In this document: in pieces, positions 8,514 to 17,008 of the stretch
Numbering within the stretch: position 1 is the first letter of the stretch
Layout of the letters: each line of letters starts with the position of its first letter
Source of the DNA: Bacillota bacterium
GTDB taxonomy: Bacteria; Bacillota; Clostridia; Peptostreptococcales; Anaerovoracaceae
Assembly (NCBI GenBank): GCA_017941085.1
Contig: JAGAXF010000020.1
Span: 100,386 to 163,013, forward strand
Length of the DNA stretch: 62,628 nucleotides
Reading direction: 5' to 3'
Made by a program: the position numbers and the translations under genes
Notes under the pieces: generated by a model
What the model was told of the DNA's origin: nothing
What the model saw: only the letters and a program-made list of their open reading frames with translations
Database searches by the model: none

Positions 8514-9560
8514 ATGAAGGGTAAAGGCGAATACTACGGAACTCACAGAGTAATAGAGCCCCAGGGACTGCTTCCTCAGGCTGCAGACAAAATCGATAAT
8601 ACTCCGGAAATATGGAGTAATGAAATACTCATCGATGTAATTGCGCTTCAACCAACGGCAACAGCCATGCACACAATCAAGGAAAAGTGTGGAACCGATA
8701 TTGAAGCCATAAAAAGAGAAATTCTTGAAATTGTAGAGGACAGAGGAAAATTCCAGGATCCCGTAACCAAATCCGGCGGCATGCTTATTGGAACAGTTAA
8801 GGAAATCGGTCCGGACATGGGGGATGCGGCAAAGGATCTTAAGGTTGGAGACAAAATTGCAACTCTGGTTTCTCTTTCTTTGACCCCCCTAAAGATATAC
8901 GAAATAGAGGATGTAAATCTGGATACGGAGCAGGTATTCTGCAAGGCGGATGCGGTGCTTTTTGAGAGCGGCATATATACCAAGATTCCGGAGGACCTGG
9001 GACAGGAATTATCTCTTGCGGTAATGGATATTGCCGGAGCTCCCGCGCAGGTGGCTGTTAATGCCAAACCCGGCGACACGGTGGTTGTAATGGGAGCAGG
9101 TAAGGCAGGTCTGCTTTGCTTGGCCGCTGCCATGGATAGGGTAAAACCCGGCGGCAAAGTGGTTTGCATGGAATACATGGAATCCCAGTGCAAGCTGGTA
9201 GAGGATTTAGGACTGGCAGATGTGGTGCTTCAGGTAAACGGCCAGAAGCCTTTGGAAACCTATCAGAAGTATATGGAAGCCATGGATGGACAGCTGGCGG
9301 ACTTTACCGTAAGCACGGTGAATGTTCCCAATACGGAGCTTTCCACAATTCTTGTAACCAAGGATATCGGCAAGATTTATTTCTTCTCAATGTCCACAGA
9401 CTTTGTTAAGGCTTCCCTTGGTGCAGAGGGAGCAAAGAAATACGTAACCATGGTTCTGGGGGCCGGATACTATCCCGGACATGCGGACATTACCTTCGAC
9501 CTGGTTAGAAAGTATGAAGGCCTTAGAAAATATCTGACAGACAGGTATTGCAACAATTAG
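8514..9560 (+). CDS. kdd: L-erythro-3,5-diaminohexanoate dehydrogenase
   Basis: Kdd oxidatively deaminates L-erythro-3,5-diaminohexanoate (the product of KamDE) to 3-keto-5-aminohexanoate with NAD+. The protein has the medium-chain dehydrogenase fold, a nucleotide-binding turn VVMGAGKAGLLCLAAA (~residues 193-208) and a length of 348, typical of Kdd. Stretches such as EYYGTHRVIEPQGLLPQAA and ALQPTATAMHTI are what I recognise from clostridial Kdd proteins. TTAGGAG precedes the ATG. It is probably the first gene of an operon with the downstream TRAP transporter, as no terminator lies between. Regulation by the upstream sigma-54 activator is strongly suggested. Confidence 0.93.
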   Translation: MKGKGEYYGTHRVIEPQGLLPQAADKIDNTPEIWSNEILIDVIALQPTATAMHTIKEKCGTDIEAIKREILEIVEDRGKFQDPVTKSGGMLIGTVKEIGPDMGDAAKDLKVGDKIATLVSLSLTPLKIYEIEDVNLDTEQVFCKADAVLFESGIYTKIPEDLGQELSLAVMDIAGAPAQVAVNAKPGDTVVVMGAGKAGLLCLAAAMDRVKPGGKVVCMEYMESQCKLVEDLGLADVVLQVNGQKPLETYQKYMEAMDGQLADFTVSTVNVPNTELSTILVTKDIGKIYFFSMSTDFVKASLGAEGAKKYVTMVLGAGYYPGHADITFDLVRKYEGLRKYLTDRYCNN

Positions 9561-9625
9561 GTATCAATTAAATTGATATAGATAAAAGTTTATTCTAAAA
9601 CCCTGTGAAAAAATGGAGGAGTAAA

Positions 9626-10690
9626 ATGAAAAAAGTATTAGCAATTGTACTCACCTTGGCACTGGTATTCAGTTTGGCAGCTTGCGGCAGCAAGACCAAT
9701 GATTCCGGCTCAAGCTCCGGAGAAGCTTCCGGCGGAGAATCCAGCGGAGCAGCAAGTGAAGGTGAACAGATCGTTATTTCAATTGGACATACAGATTCTT
9801 CACAGAGATCCACAAATGTCTACGGTGAATGGCTAAACGATTATCTATCGGAAGCTACCGACGGAAGAATTACAGTTCAGATGTATCCTGATGGACAGGC
9901 CGGAGATGACCCGGATATCGCAGCAGGTGTAAAGCTGGGTACAGTAACAATGTACTTTGGTCTTGCTTCCGTTATCTCTTCCATCGTTGGTGACGAAGCC
10001 AGCTGTATCGATCTTCCTTATCTATATCCAACATATGAAGATTGGATCAAGGGAACCTTCGAAAACGGCGGACTTGAACTCTTCAACGAAACATTGGAAG
10101 GATCAGGTTATTACTGCATCGACATGCTCTACAACGGCATGAGAAACGTAATCTCCAACAAGAAGATTTATCACAATGCAGCAGATCTTAACGGACAGAA
10201 GGTTAGAATTTCTCAGAACGAACTTAACGTAGAACTTTGGAAGGCAATGGGAGCAAACCCAACACCTATGGCATGGGGCGAAGTTATTACATCCCTGTCC
10301 ACAGGTGCAGTTGATGCTCTTGACCACTCTATCGGCGTATTTAACGACTTCAAGATTTACGAGATGGCTCCATATGTAACAATAACAAACCACTGCTCAT
10401 CTCCGTATCCACTGGTATGCTCTCAGGAATGGCTGGACAGCCTCTCCGATGCTGACAGAGAACTAATCATCGATGGTATCCATCAGATGTGTGCACAGCA
10501 GAGAGATGCAGAAAGAGCAAACGAAATGCAGTATCTGGAAGAGTTCGAAAAGGCAGGGGCCACAGTTTACACATTGACACAGGAAGAGTCCGACGCATTC
10601 AAAGAAAGCGTACAGCCTGTTTATGATATGTGGAGAGAAAGAGTTGGCGACGAGCTTATGGACAAGTGGCTGGCAACAGTTCCTAACTAA
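9626..10690 (+). CDS. dctP: TRAP transporter substrate-binding lipoprotein, DctP family
   Basis: Extracellular solute receptor of a TRAP transporter. The N-terminus is a lipoprotein signal with lipobox LAAC (Cys ~18), followed by a Ser/Gly/Glu-rich linker and the DctP fold: YGEWLNDYLSEATDGRI, VISNKKIY, and the specificity region NELNVELWKAMGANPTPMAWGEV. In the family, an Arg in this region (here VRISQ) pairs with a ligand carboxylate, so an organic or amino acid is likely; the substrate cannot be read. I chose the ATG at 9626, with GGAGG 6 nt upstream, over a GTG at 9605. It lies directly behind kdd with 65 nt between. Confidence 0.93.
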   Translation: MKKVLAIVLTLALVFSLAACGSKTNDSGSSSGEASGGESSGAASEGEQIVISIGHTDSSQRSTNVYGEWLNDYLSEATDGRITVQMYPDGQAGDDPDIAAGVKLGTVTMYFGLASVISSIVGDEASCIDLPYLYPTYEDWIKGTFENGGLELFNETLEGSGYYCIDMLYNGMRNVISNKKIYHNAADLNGQKVRISQNELNVELWKAMGANPTPMAWGEVITSLSTGAVDALDHSIGVFNDFKIYEMAPYVTITNHCSSPYPLVCSQEWLDSLSDADRELIIDGIHQMCAQQRDAERANEMQYLEEFEKAGATVYTLTQEESDAFKESVQPVYDMWRERVGDELMDKWLATVPN

Positions 10691-10723
10691 TAGGTTTAAA
10701 AGAATAAATAAGTATTAATAATC

Positions 10724-10750
10724 ATTAGGGCAGACTCAATCTGCCCTAAT
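10724..10750 (+). terminator. Intercistronic hairpin between dctP and dctQ
   Basis: An 11-bp perfect stem ATTAGGGCAGA/TCTGCCCTAAT with a 5-nt loop and no real T run. It probably protects the 3' end of the receptor mRNA or causes partial termination, giving more receptor than permease. Confidence 0.6.
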
Positions 10751-10790
10751 GGGTTTTCCAAGTATTGCAAGTCAAAACGGAGAACGAGAA

Positions 10791-11345
10791 ATGAAAAAGT
10801 TTTTTAAGATAGTGAACAAAACCGAAGAAGGACTCATAGTGGCTATGTTTGCTGTCATGGTAGGTATTATCTTTATACAGGTAATAATGCGTAAGCTTAA
10901 TAATTCCCTTTACTGGTCTGAGGAGCTGGGTAAATTTCTCTTTGTTTGGATTTCCTGGCTGGGAATCAGTATCGGTGAAAAAAGAGGGGAGCATATTAAG
11001 ATTACTATTTTGACAGACAAGTTTTCGCCAAAGGTCCAACACATCTTCAATATCATTTCCGAGCTTGTTGTAATCGCCATCTGTGCTGTTACGGTTTTCT
11101 ATGCCATTCAGTTGGTAGGAAGTCAGTGGGGTACAAGATATGCGGGAATCAAAATAAGTGTAGGCTGGGGCTATCTATCTGTAGTTCTTGGTTGTTTGTT
11201 TATGATTCTCAGATCCCTTGGACTTTGCTGGGTGTCTTTGAAGGGTATTAAAACCGGTGAGCACTTAAGCGATATGATAGCAGAAAGAAATGCTCTTGAA
11301 GACGGTATTCCCTATGAACCGGAAGGGGAAGGAGGGGATGCATAA
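10791..11345 (+). CDS. dctQ: TRAP transporter small permease, DctQ family
   Basis: Four-helix small membrane subunit of the TRAP transporter. Residues include the family pattern YWSEELGKFLFVWISWLG and GEHIKI. The ATG at 10791 is preferred over an in-frame ATG at 10749, because CGGAGAA lies 8 nt upstream and the earlier ATG falls inside the intercistronic hairpin. The product has 184 residues, a normal size. Its stop codon overlaps the dctM start (TAATG), implying coupled translation. Confidence 0.9.
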   Translation: MKKFFKIVNKTEEGLIVAMFAVMVGIIFIQVIMRKLNNSLYWSEELGKFLFVWISWLGISIGEKRGEHIKITILTDKFSPKVQHIFNIISELVVIAICAVTVFYAIQLVGSQWGTRYAGIKISVGWGYLSVVLGCLFMILRSLGLCWVSLKGIKTGEHLSDMIAERNALEDGIPYEPEGEGGDA

Positions 11346-12700
11346 TGACCAGTATGATCGTTCTTCTGGTGGTACTGTTTGTTTTGATATTCATAGGTGT
11401 TCCTGTTGGCTTTGCCATCGGTGGAGCTACCATGGTATCTATACTTACCACATCTAACCTTAGTATGGTAGTTAATGCCCAGTACTGTTATTCGGGAATA
11501 TTCTCCTTTACAGTAATGGCCATTCCGTTCTTTATGCTGGCGGGTATAGTAATGTCCTCCGGCAGTATAGCAAAGAAGATAGTAAACTTTGCTGAGGCCC
11601 TAATCGGCTCCATAACAGGAGGCCTGGGGGCAGTGGCTATGGTAGCCTGTATGTTCTTCGGAGCCATTTCCGGTTCCGGTATGGCCACCACATCTGCCAT
11701 CGGCTCCATGCTTATTCCTGAAATGAAGAAGAAGGGCTATCCGGCAGATTATGCAGCCACCCTGGTTTGCTTCGGAGGAATTGTAGGACCTATTATTCCG
11801 CCCAGCCTTTCCTTTGTTCTCTACGGATCCGCCACAGGTGTATCCATAGCGGATCTTTTTAAGGCAGGTATTTTCCCGGGCATTCTTCTGGGCCTAGGCT
11901 TTATGGCTGTAAACTATGTGTTCTGCAAAACCAGAGGTATGGGACAGATTGAGGCTGCAGGAAGCAGCGCTGCTATACCTGTAGAGGGAGTTGAGTTTAA
12001 CTCCAATGAAGAAGCAGCCGAGTTTGCAAAGAACCAGGTGAACTCCAGACTTAAAAATCTATGGATTGCCTTTAAGGATGGATTCTGGGCACTTCTTTCA
12101 CCGGCAATTATTCTTGGAGGAATTTACTCCGGTACATTTACACCTACTGAAGCTGCTTGTGTATCCGTTGTATACTCCATCATAGTCTCCATGTTTATCT
12201 ATAGAGACCTGAATCTAAAGGGAGTTTATAAGGCCTTCGTAGATGCGGCGGTTCTTAACGGAATCACATCCTTCCTCTTGGGTTATTCTACAGTATTCTC
12301 CACATTTATGACCTTCGAAAGAATTCCGGATGCAATCTACAACTTCCTGGTAAGCATTTCCGACAGCAAGATTGTAGTTCTTCTCATCATAAATGCGGTA
12401 CTGCTGATTTTGGGATGTTTCCTGGATACAGTTCCTGCCATCATCGTTATGGCGCCGCTTCTCCTTCCTGCTGTTAAGCAGTTCGGAGTTGACCCCATTC
12501 ACTTCGGTGTCATCATGGCGGTTAACCTGGCCTTGGGACTTTGCTCACCGCCCTATGGATGTAACCTCTTTGTAGGATGCGCAGTAGCAAAGATCAAAAT
12601 GCAGGACATGTTTAAGTGGCTCATACCCTTCTTTATAGTGGGTGTAATAATGGTTCTTATAATTACCTTTGTGGAACCTTTATCCTTAGTGCTGATTTAA
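11345..12700 (+). CDS. dctM: TRAP transporter large permease, DctM family
   Basis: Large membrane subunit carrying the Na+-coupled transport pathway. Its 451 residues with about twelve helices contain hallmark stretches: SGSGMATTSAIGSMLIPEM, FGGIVGPIIPPSLSFVLYG and TPTEAACVSVVYS. The start overlaps the dctQ stop by one base. With dctP and dctQ this is a complete tripartite importer placed directly behind kdd. Uptake of lysine, a lysine intermediate or a short-chain acid is possible but not shown. Confidence 0.93.
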   Translation: MTSMIVLLVVLFVLIFIGVPVGFAIGGATMVSILTTSNLSMVVNAQYCYSGIFSFTVMAIPFFMLAGIVMSSGSIAKKIVNFAEALIGSITGGLGAVAMVACMFFGAISGSGMATTSAIGSMLIPEMKKKGYPADYAATLVCFGGIVGPIIPPSLSFVLYGSATGVSIADLFKAGIFPGILLGLGFMAVNYVFCKTRGMGQIEAAGSSAAIPVEGVEFNSNEEAAEFAKNQVNSRLKNLWIAFKDGFWALLSPAIILGGIYSGTFTPTEAACVSVVYSIIVSMFIYRDLNLKGVYKAFVDAAVLNGITSFLLGYSTVFSTFMTFERIPDAIYNFLVSISDSKIVVLLIINAVLLILGCFLDTVPAIIVMAPLLLPAVKQFGVDPIHFGVIMAVNLALGLCSPPYGCNLFVGCAVAKIKMQDMFKWLIPFFIVGVIMVLIITFVEPLSLVLI

Positions 12701-12757
12701 GCTTTGAATTGTTGTATAATTAGATAATCAATTCGTATCTAAGGACTTATTTTTAAA

Positions 12758-13756
12758 ATGAAAACGCTAGTTACATATCTGGGTGCCGCGGCTTTGGGAT
12801 ATCTCATAGCCTCGGTACTCAGATCTAAAAAAGACAATTTTTCATGGACGGGGAAGCTCCTTGCCCTTGTGGTTACGAGCCTTGTTTTTTCTATGGGCCT
12901 CAAGATAGGTGGTAATGAAGAGGTCATAGGCAATCTGGGACAGGTAGGACTTTATGGACTCGCCTTCTGCTACATTCCGCTGATTGTAACAATCCTTTCT
13001 CTGCATGTTGTGCGAAAGCTTATGGGTTACAACCACCAAGGGAAACGCGGGGTTGAAAACGCAGGCACCTTTGAACCCGATGATGAATCCAATTGCAATA
13101 ATCAGGGGGCTTCTTCCTCCTCCTTGTCTTTTTTTAAGAGCAGTAGCTTTAGATATTTGGTTGCCGTTATACTGGGATTCCTGGTAGGCTTTTTTGGAGT
13201 AATAAAGGGGCAACTGATTTCATATGACGTTCTTAATGGAGCGCTGGGTACCTTCATAACCTGGGCTCTTCTTTTAATGGTATTCCTGGTTGGTGTGGAT
13301 ATGGGCTTCGATGGGAATATTCTGGGAGTATTTAAGTCCATAGGATGGAGAGTCATTGTATTTCCCCTGGTTACAGGTATTGCCACCTTGGTATCCGGTC
13401 TTATAATCGGTATTTTTATACCTCTTTCTTTCAAGGAAGTATTGGCCATAATATGCACATTTTGTTGGTATTCCCTGGCTCCTAACATAATAATGAATGC
13501 CGGCTATGTAACTGCAGGAGCCATAGCATTTCTGGCTAATTTCTTAAGGGTCCTTAGCTCCCTAATCACCATTCCTTTGGTGGCAAAGAGATTTGGTTGG
13601 CTGGAAACCGTGGGTATGCCGGTGGCGGCCTCAATGGACGTATGCATTGGAACTATCACAGAATCCACGGATAAGACCATTGCCCTTTATGCCTTTGCTT
13701 CCGGAGTGGTATATACGGTGCTGATTCCTTTAATTGTTCCAATAATTGTTGGTTAG
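12758..13756 (+). CDS. lysO: LysO-family lysine exporter homologue
   Basis: Membrane protein of the LysO (DUF340/YbjE) family, whose characterised E. coli member exports L-lysine and its analogue thialysine. The 332 residues have two hydrophobic halves: an N-terminal part (~1-90) and the C-terminal family core starting near FRYLVAVILGFLVGF, with ALLLMVFLVGVDMGFD, FCWYSLAPNIIMNAGY and MDVCIGTITESTD. A hydrophilic insert of about 40 residues separates the halves. Export of lysine by an organism that ferments it is puzzling; control of cytosolic lysine or transport of another basic intermediate is possible. No good ribosome site precedes the ATG, only A/T-rich sequence. Confidence 0.87.
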   Translation: MKTLVTYLGAAALGYLIASVLRSKKDNFSWTGKLLALVVTSLVFSMGLKIGGNEEVIGNLGQVGLYGLAFCYIPLIVTILSLHVVRKLMGYNHQGKRGVENAGTFEPDDESNCNNQGASSSSLSFFKSSSFRYLVAVILGFLVGFFGVIKGQLISYDVLNGALGTFITWALLLMVFLVGVDMGFDGNILGVFKSIGWRVIVFPLVTGIATLVSGLIIGIFIPLSFKEVLAIICTFCWYSLAPNIIMNAGYVTAGAIAFLANFLRVLSSLITIPLVAKRFGWLETVGMPVAASMDVCIGTITESTDKTIALYAFASGVVYTVLIPLIVPIIVG

Positions 13757-13842
13757 CTTTGAAAACAAAAGAGCTTTTACCTTTGATGGTAATTTAAAGG
13801 CAAAAATAAGGGGAGAAAGTTAAAAATTTGACAGGTATTATC

Positions 13843-13871
13843 TTGTCATTGATTTTTTTTTGTGTTAAAAT
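13843..13871 (+). promoter_or_regulatory. Sigma-70 promoter of the 13910 gene
   Basis: TTGTCA (13843-13848), a 17-nt spacer mostly of T and TAAAAT (13866-13871), about 32 nt before the ATG. Confidence 0.55.
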
Positions 13872-13909
13872 TCATGTATATTTATTTTTATTAAGAAGGG
13901 CATTTTGTA

Positions 13910-14518
13910 ATGGACGAAACAAAAGCTGCCGCATTGGATGAATTTGATGAAGAAAGTGAAGATTTCCAGTCGGAAATTGAGCCTATAGAAAAGAAAAAAG
14001 GCCTTCGCAAATTAAACCCGAACCACAGGACAAAAGCCGAAAGGGAAGCGGAGAGGGCAGCTCTTTCAGAGCTTGAGGTTGAGGGGTATGTGCCTGAGGA
14101 ACACGATCCGGTATACAACGTTCGTGTGGATAAAAAAATCTATTCAAACAATTTCGTGATGACCGCCGTACTTATACTCTTTGGAATAATTCTATTCCCC
14201 TATACCAAGGCGGCAACAGGGCTCTTGGTCTTCTATGGACTGGGAGTTGCCTGGATGGCATATAAAGGTATTAAAACCCAGGTTCACGTGGACGGAACCA
14301 CCTTTACAACAGAAGGTACCAAGTATGACGGTACCTACACCTTTGATCAGGTAGATAAAATAATCTACGTATATAACAAAAAGGACCAGAGAAGATACTG
14401 GATTTACGTAGACGGAAAAAGAATATGCGAAATACCTCCGGGAGCAATTCATTCCAGATGGCTATATGATGATATGAGAGCCTATGGAGTGGAGGGAGGA
14501 TGGTATAACAGACTGTAA
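13910..14518 (+). CDS. Unknown membrane protein with possible PH-like domain
   Basis: I do not recognise this 202-residue protein. It has an acidic N-terminus (DEFDEESEDFQ), a basic stretch (KKKGLRKLNPNHRTK), two adjacent hydrophobic segments (~83-120) and a C-terminal beta-rich soluble part (QVHVDGTTFTTEGTKYDGTYTFDQV...). Two helices followed by such strands resemble the membrane-anchored bacterial PH-like (YcxB/bPH) design, offered only as a possibility. It has its own promoter and GAAGGG 11 nt ahead of the ATG. A hairpin without T run (14534-14558) follows. Confidence 0.6.
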   Translation: MDETKAAALDEFDEESEDFQSEIEPIEKKKGLRKLNPNHRTKAEREAERAALSELEVEGYVPEEHDPVYNVRVDKKIYSNNFVMTAVLILFGIILFPYTKAATGLLVFYGLGVAWMAYKGIKTQVHVDGTTFTTEGTKYDGTYTFDQVDKIIYVYNKKDQRRYWIYVDGKRICEIPPGAIHSRWLYDDMRAYGVEGGWYNRL

Positions 14519-14533
14519 CACCTTAGATTTCTT

Positions 14534-14558
14534 CGCAGAATTGCAATTGGATTCTGCG
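14534..14558 (+). terminator. Hairpin after the 13910 gene
   Basis: An 8-bp stem CGCAGAAT/ATTCTGCG with a 9-nt loop and no T run; a weak terminator or mRNA end structure. Confidence 0.4.
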
Positions 14559-14641
14559 TTGGAATATACAACCTGAACTGAGGAATCGGCTCAGGAATCT
14601 ACCCATTATATCTTAATAGTTAAAGAGAAAGGAAAAGAACT

Positions 14642-15403
14642 ATGTCAAGACAAATGGTTGCAATTGTAACAGGTGCTGCTAGCGGTATCGGTTTCGGCGT
14701 TGCAAAGAAGTTTGCTCAGGAAGGTGCAAAGGTCATGATGGCCGATGTAAACGAAGAGAGACTTAAAGCAGCTGCAGATGAACTGGGACAGAAGTACATC
14801 GCAGGAGATCTCAGCAAGAGAGAAACATGCAAAGCTGTTGTAGATGCTTGCGTAGCAGAATTTGGAACAGTTAACGTAGTTGTTAACGTAGCTGGTCTAC
14901 AGAATGTTTGCCCAATTCCAGATTTCCCGGAAGACAAATGGGACTTCATGATTAGCCTCATGCTGACAGCTCCGTTCCTGCTCACAAAGTACAGCTGGAA
15001 CTACATGAAGGATCAGGGTTGGGGAAGAATTATCAACATCAGCTCCATCCACGGTCTCGTTGCTTCTGAATTCAAGTCCGCTTACGTTTCCGCTAAGCAC
15101 GGCCTCATTGGTTTCACCAAGACTGCCGGTATGGAAGGTGGCCCACTTGGAATCACATGTAACGCTATCTGCCCGGCTTATGTTATGACACCGCTGGTAG
15201 AAGGTCAGATTGCTGACCAGGCTAAGGTTCATGGCATTTCCGAAGAAGAAGTTATCAGCAACATCATGCTTGCTAAGGCAGCAATCAAGAAGATGCTTGA
15301 TCCTGCTACAGTAGCTGACCTGGTATTCTTCCTTACAACAGATACAGCAGAGTCCATCACAGGCGCTGCAATTCCAATTGATGGTGGTTGGACTGCTAAC
15401 TAA
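14642..15403 (+). CDS. bdhA: 3-hydroxybutyrate dehydrogenase, short-chain dehydrogenase family
   Basis: NAD-dependent short-chain dehydrogenase, most like D-3-hydroxybutyrate dehydrogenase (3-hydroxybutyrate to acetoacetate). Visible parts: cofactor turn TGAASGIG (10-17), NVAG (82-85), catalytic Ser135, Tyr148 and Lys152 (YVSAK), and the C-terminal AIPIDGGWTAN. Segments such as QNVCPIPDFPEDKW and AYVMTPLVEGQI match the hydroxybutyrate dehydrogenase subgroup better than 3-oxoacyl-ACP reductases, but exact substrate is inferred. AAAGGAAAAG precedes the ATG. It is 75 nt upstream of a GntP-type permease and probably co-transcribed. Codon bias is strong, suggesting abundant protein. Confidence 0.85.
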   Translation: MSRQMVAIVTGAASGIGFGVAKKFAQEGAKVMMADVNEERLKAAADELGQKYIAGDLSKRETCKAVVDACVAEFGTVNVVVNVAGLQNVCPIPDFPEDKWDFMISLMLTAPFLLTKYSWNYMKDQGWGRIINISSIHGLVASEFKSAYVSAKHGLIGFTKTAGMEGGPLGITCNAICPAYVMTPLVEGQIADQAKVHGISEEEVISNIMLAKAAIKKMLDPATVADLVFFLTTDTAESITGAAIPIDGGWTAN

Positions 15404-15477
15404 TAGTTAGCTTTACAATAGAGGGGGACCGTTATTTTCACATCAGTTATTATTAATTAGTAGGAGGAAAGAATTAT

Positions 15478-16896
15478 ATGAGTATTATTGCTATTATTCT
15501 GTCTCTGGGACTACTGATCTACCTCGCATACAGAGGCTGGTCCGTAATCATCATTGCACCACTCCTAGCACTCTTGGCAGCACTTCTGTCAGGTCTTGCA
15601 GGAGACCCGGTACATCTATTGGCAACCTATACCCAGGAATTCATGCCATCCCTCGGTGGATACGTAACATCCAACTTCCCGATGTTCTTGCTAGGTGCTA
15701 TCTTCGGTAAGGTAATGGACGACACAGGATCCGCTAAGGCTATAGCTGAATGGTTCGTAAAGACTCTTGGTAAGGGTAAAGAAATCTGGACAGTAGTACT
15801 TGCTTGCGGCGTAGTTACATACGGTGGTGTATCCCTCTTCGTAGCTGCTTTCGCTATTTATCCAATCGGTGCTGCTCTCTACAGAGAATCCAACCTTCCA
15901 AAGAGACTTCTGCCTCCGGCAATCGCACTTGGTGCTTTCACATTCACCATGACCGCTATTCCGGGAACACCGCAGATTCAGAACACAATTCCGATGAAGT
16001 ACTTCGGAACTGACTCCTTCGCAGCTCCAATCCTTGGTGTAATCGCAGCTCTCATCATGTTCTTCGGCGGATGCTTCTGGCTGAAGACCAGAGAAAAAGC
16101 AGCTGTTGCAAAGGGCGAAGGCTATGGTGTTCACGCTAATGACCACGAGTTCAAGGGCGACGAAAGCAACCTGCCAAGCGCAGCTGCAGCTTTCATTCCA
16201 CCAATCGCAGTTATCATTGCAAATATAATCTTCACAAAGGTTGTATTCACAGATGGGCACTATGATGGTGCATACCTTGAAACACTTAAGGAAGATATCC
16301 ACAGCTCCTATGTAAATACTACATTGGCTGGAGTAAGAGGTTCCTGGTCTGTATACCTGGCACTCCTTATCGGTATCATCCTTACCATCGTACTCAACAT
16401 GAAGAGATTCCCCAATGGTATTATGGAAACTCTTAAAGACGGTGTATCCGGTTCCTTCCTGGCAATCATGAACACCGCTACTGAGGTAGGTTATGGTAAC
16501 GTTATCAAGACATTGGCTGGCTTCGCTGTAATCTCCAAGTTCCTCACAGAGACACTGACCAACCCACTGGTTGGTGGTACTGTTGCTGCTTCCGGTCTTG
16601 CCGGTATCACAGGTTCCGCTTCCGGTGGTATGTCCATCGCTCTCGAGGCCTTTGGTGAAACATTCATGCAGAGATGTATTGATAAGGGAATTGATCCTGC
16701 CGTACTCCACAGATGTATTTCTGTAGGTTCCGGTGGTTTCGATACACTGCCGCATAACGGTGCTGTTATTACACTTCTTAACGTAACAGGCATGACTCAC
16801 AGAGAGTCCTATGTAAACATCGGTATGTGCACAGTTGTCATCCCGACAATCGCAGCTGTAGTAATCATTATCCTTGGTTCCATGGGTATTGTTTAA
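15478..16896 (+). CDS. GntP-family permease
   Basis: Membrane transporter of the gluconate:H+ symporter (GntP) family: 472 residues, about twelve helices, with NFPMFLLGAIFGKVMDDTG, TYGGVSLFVAAFAIYPIG and GGFDTLPHNGAVITLL. Family members carry gluconate but also other hydroxy acids. Its place right behind 3-hydroxybutyrate dehydrogenase suggests 3-hydroxybutyrate as cargo (inference). TAGGAGGAAAG gives a near-perfect ribosome site. A strong terminator follows, so bdhA and this gene form a two-gene unit. Codon use is highly biased, like atoE. Confidence 0.9.
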   Translation: MSIIAIILSLGLLIYLAYRGWSVIIIAPLLALLAALLSGLAGDPVHLLATYTQEFMPSLGGYVTSNFPMFLLGAIFGKVMDDTGSAKAIAEWFVKTLGKGKEIWTVVLACGVVTYGGVSLFVAAFAIYPIGAALYRESNLPKRLLPPAIALGAFTFTMTAIPGTPQIQNTIPMKYFGTDSFAAPILGVIAALIMFFGGCFWLKTREKAAVAKGEGYGVHANDHEFKGDESNLPSAAAAFIPPIAVIIANIIFTKVVFTDGHYDGAYLETLKEDIHSSYVNTTLAGVRGSWSVYLALLIGIILTIVLNMKRFPNGIMETLKDGVSGSFLAIMNTATEVGYGNVIKTLAGFAVISKFLTETLTNPLVGGTVAASGLAGITGSASGGMSIALEAFGETFMQRCIDKGIDPAVLHRCISVGSGGFDTLPHNGAVITLLNVTGMTHRESYVNIGMCTVVIPTIAAVVIIILGSMGIV

Positions 16897-16919
16897 TCAT
16901 TGCGATAAAAACCAGAATA

Positions 16920-16967
16920 GGGGCGGTTCCTTTAAGGAACCGTCCCTTAAAAAACTTTTTTTTGACT
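16920..16967 (+). terminator. Terminator after the GntP-type permease
   Basis: An 11-bp stem GGGGCGGTTCC (16920-16930) with GGAACCGTCCC (16936-16946), one G-U pair, followed by an A run and then TTTTTTTT. It belongs to the GGACGGTTC hairpin group. Confidence 0.85.
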
Positions 16968-16975
16968 GTTAAGTT

Positions 16976-17004
16976 TTGAACAATCAAAGCTTTCACAGTA
17001 TATA
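16976..17004 (+). promoter_or_regulatory. Sigma-70 promoter of the hbd-atoDA unit
   Basis: TTGAAC (16976-16981), a 17-nt spacer and TATATA (16999-17004). Transcription from about 17011 would make a 154-nt leader. Confidence 0.6.
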
Positions 17005-17008
17005 AATG

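Noticed and set aside
15691..16800. A 369-residue open frame on the - strand opposite the GntP-type permease gene
   Set aside because: It is the mirror of a codon-biased membrane protein, gives a low-complexity Cys/Ser/Thr-rich product and has no ribosome site; the + strand gene is a clear family member.
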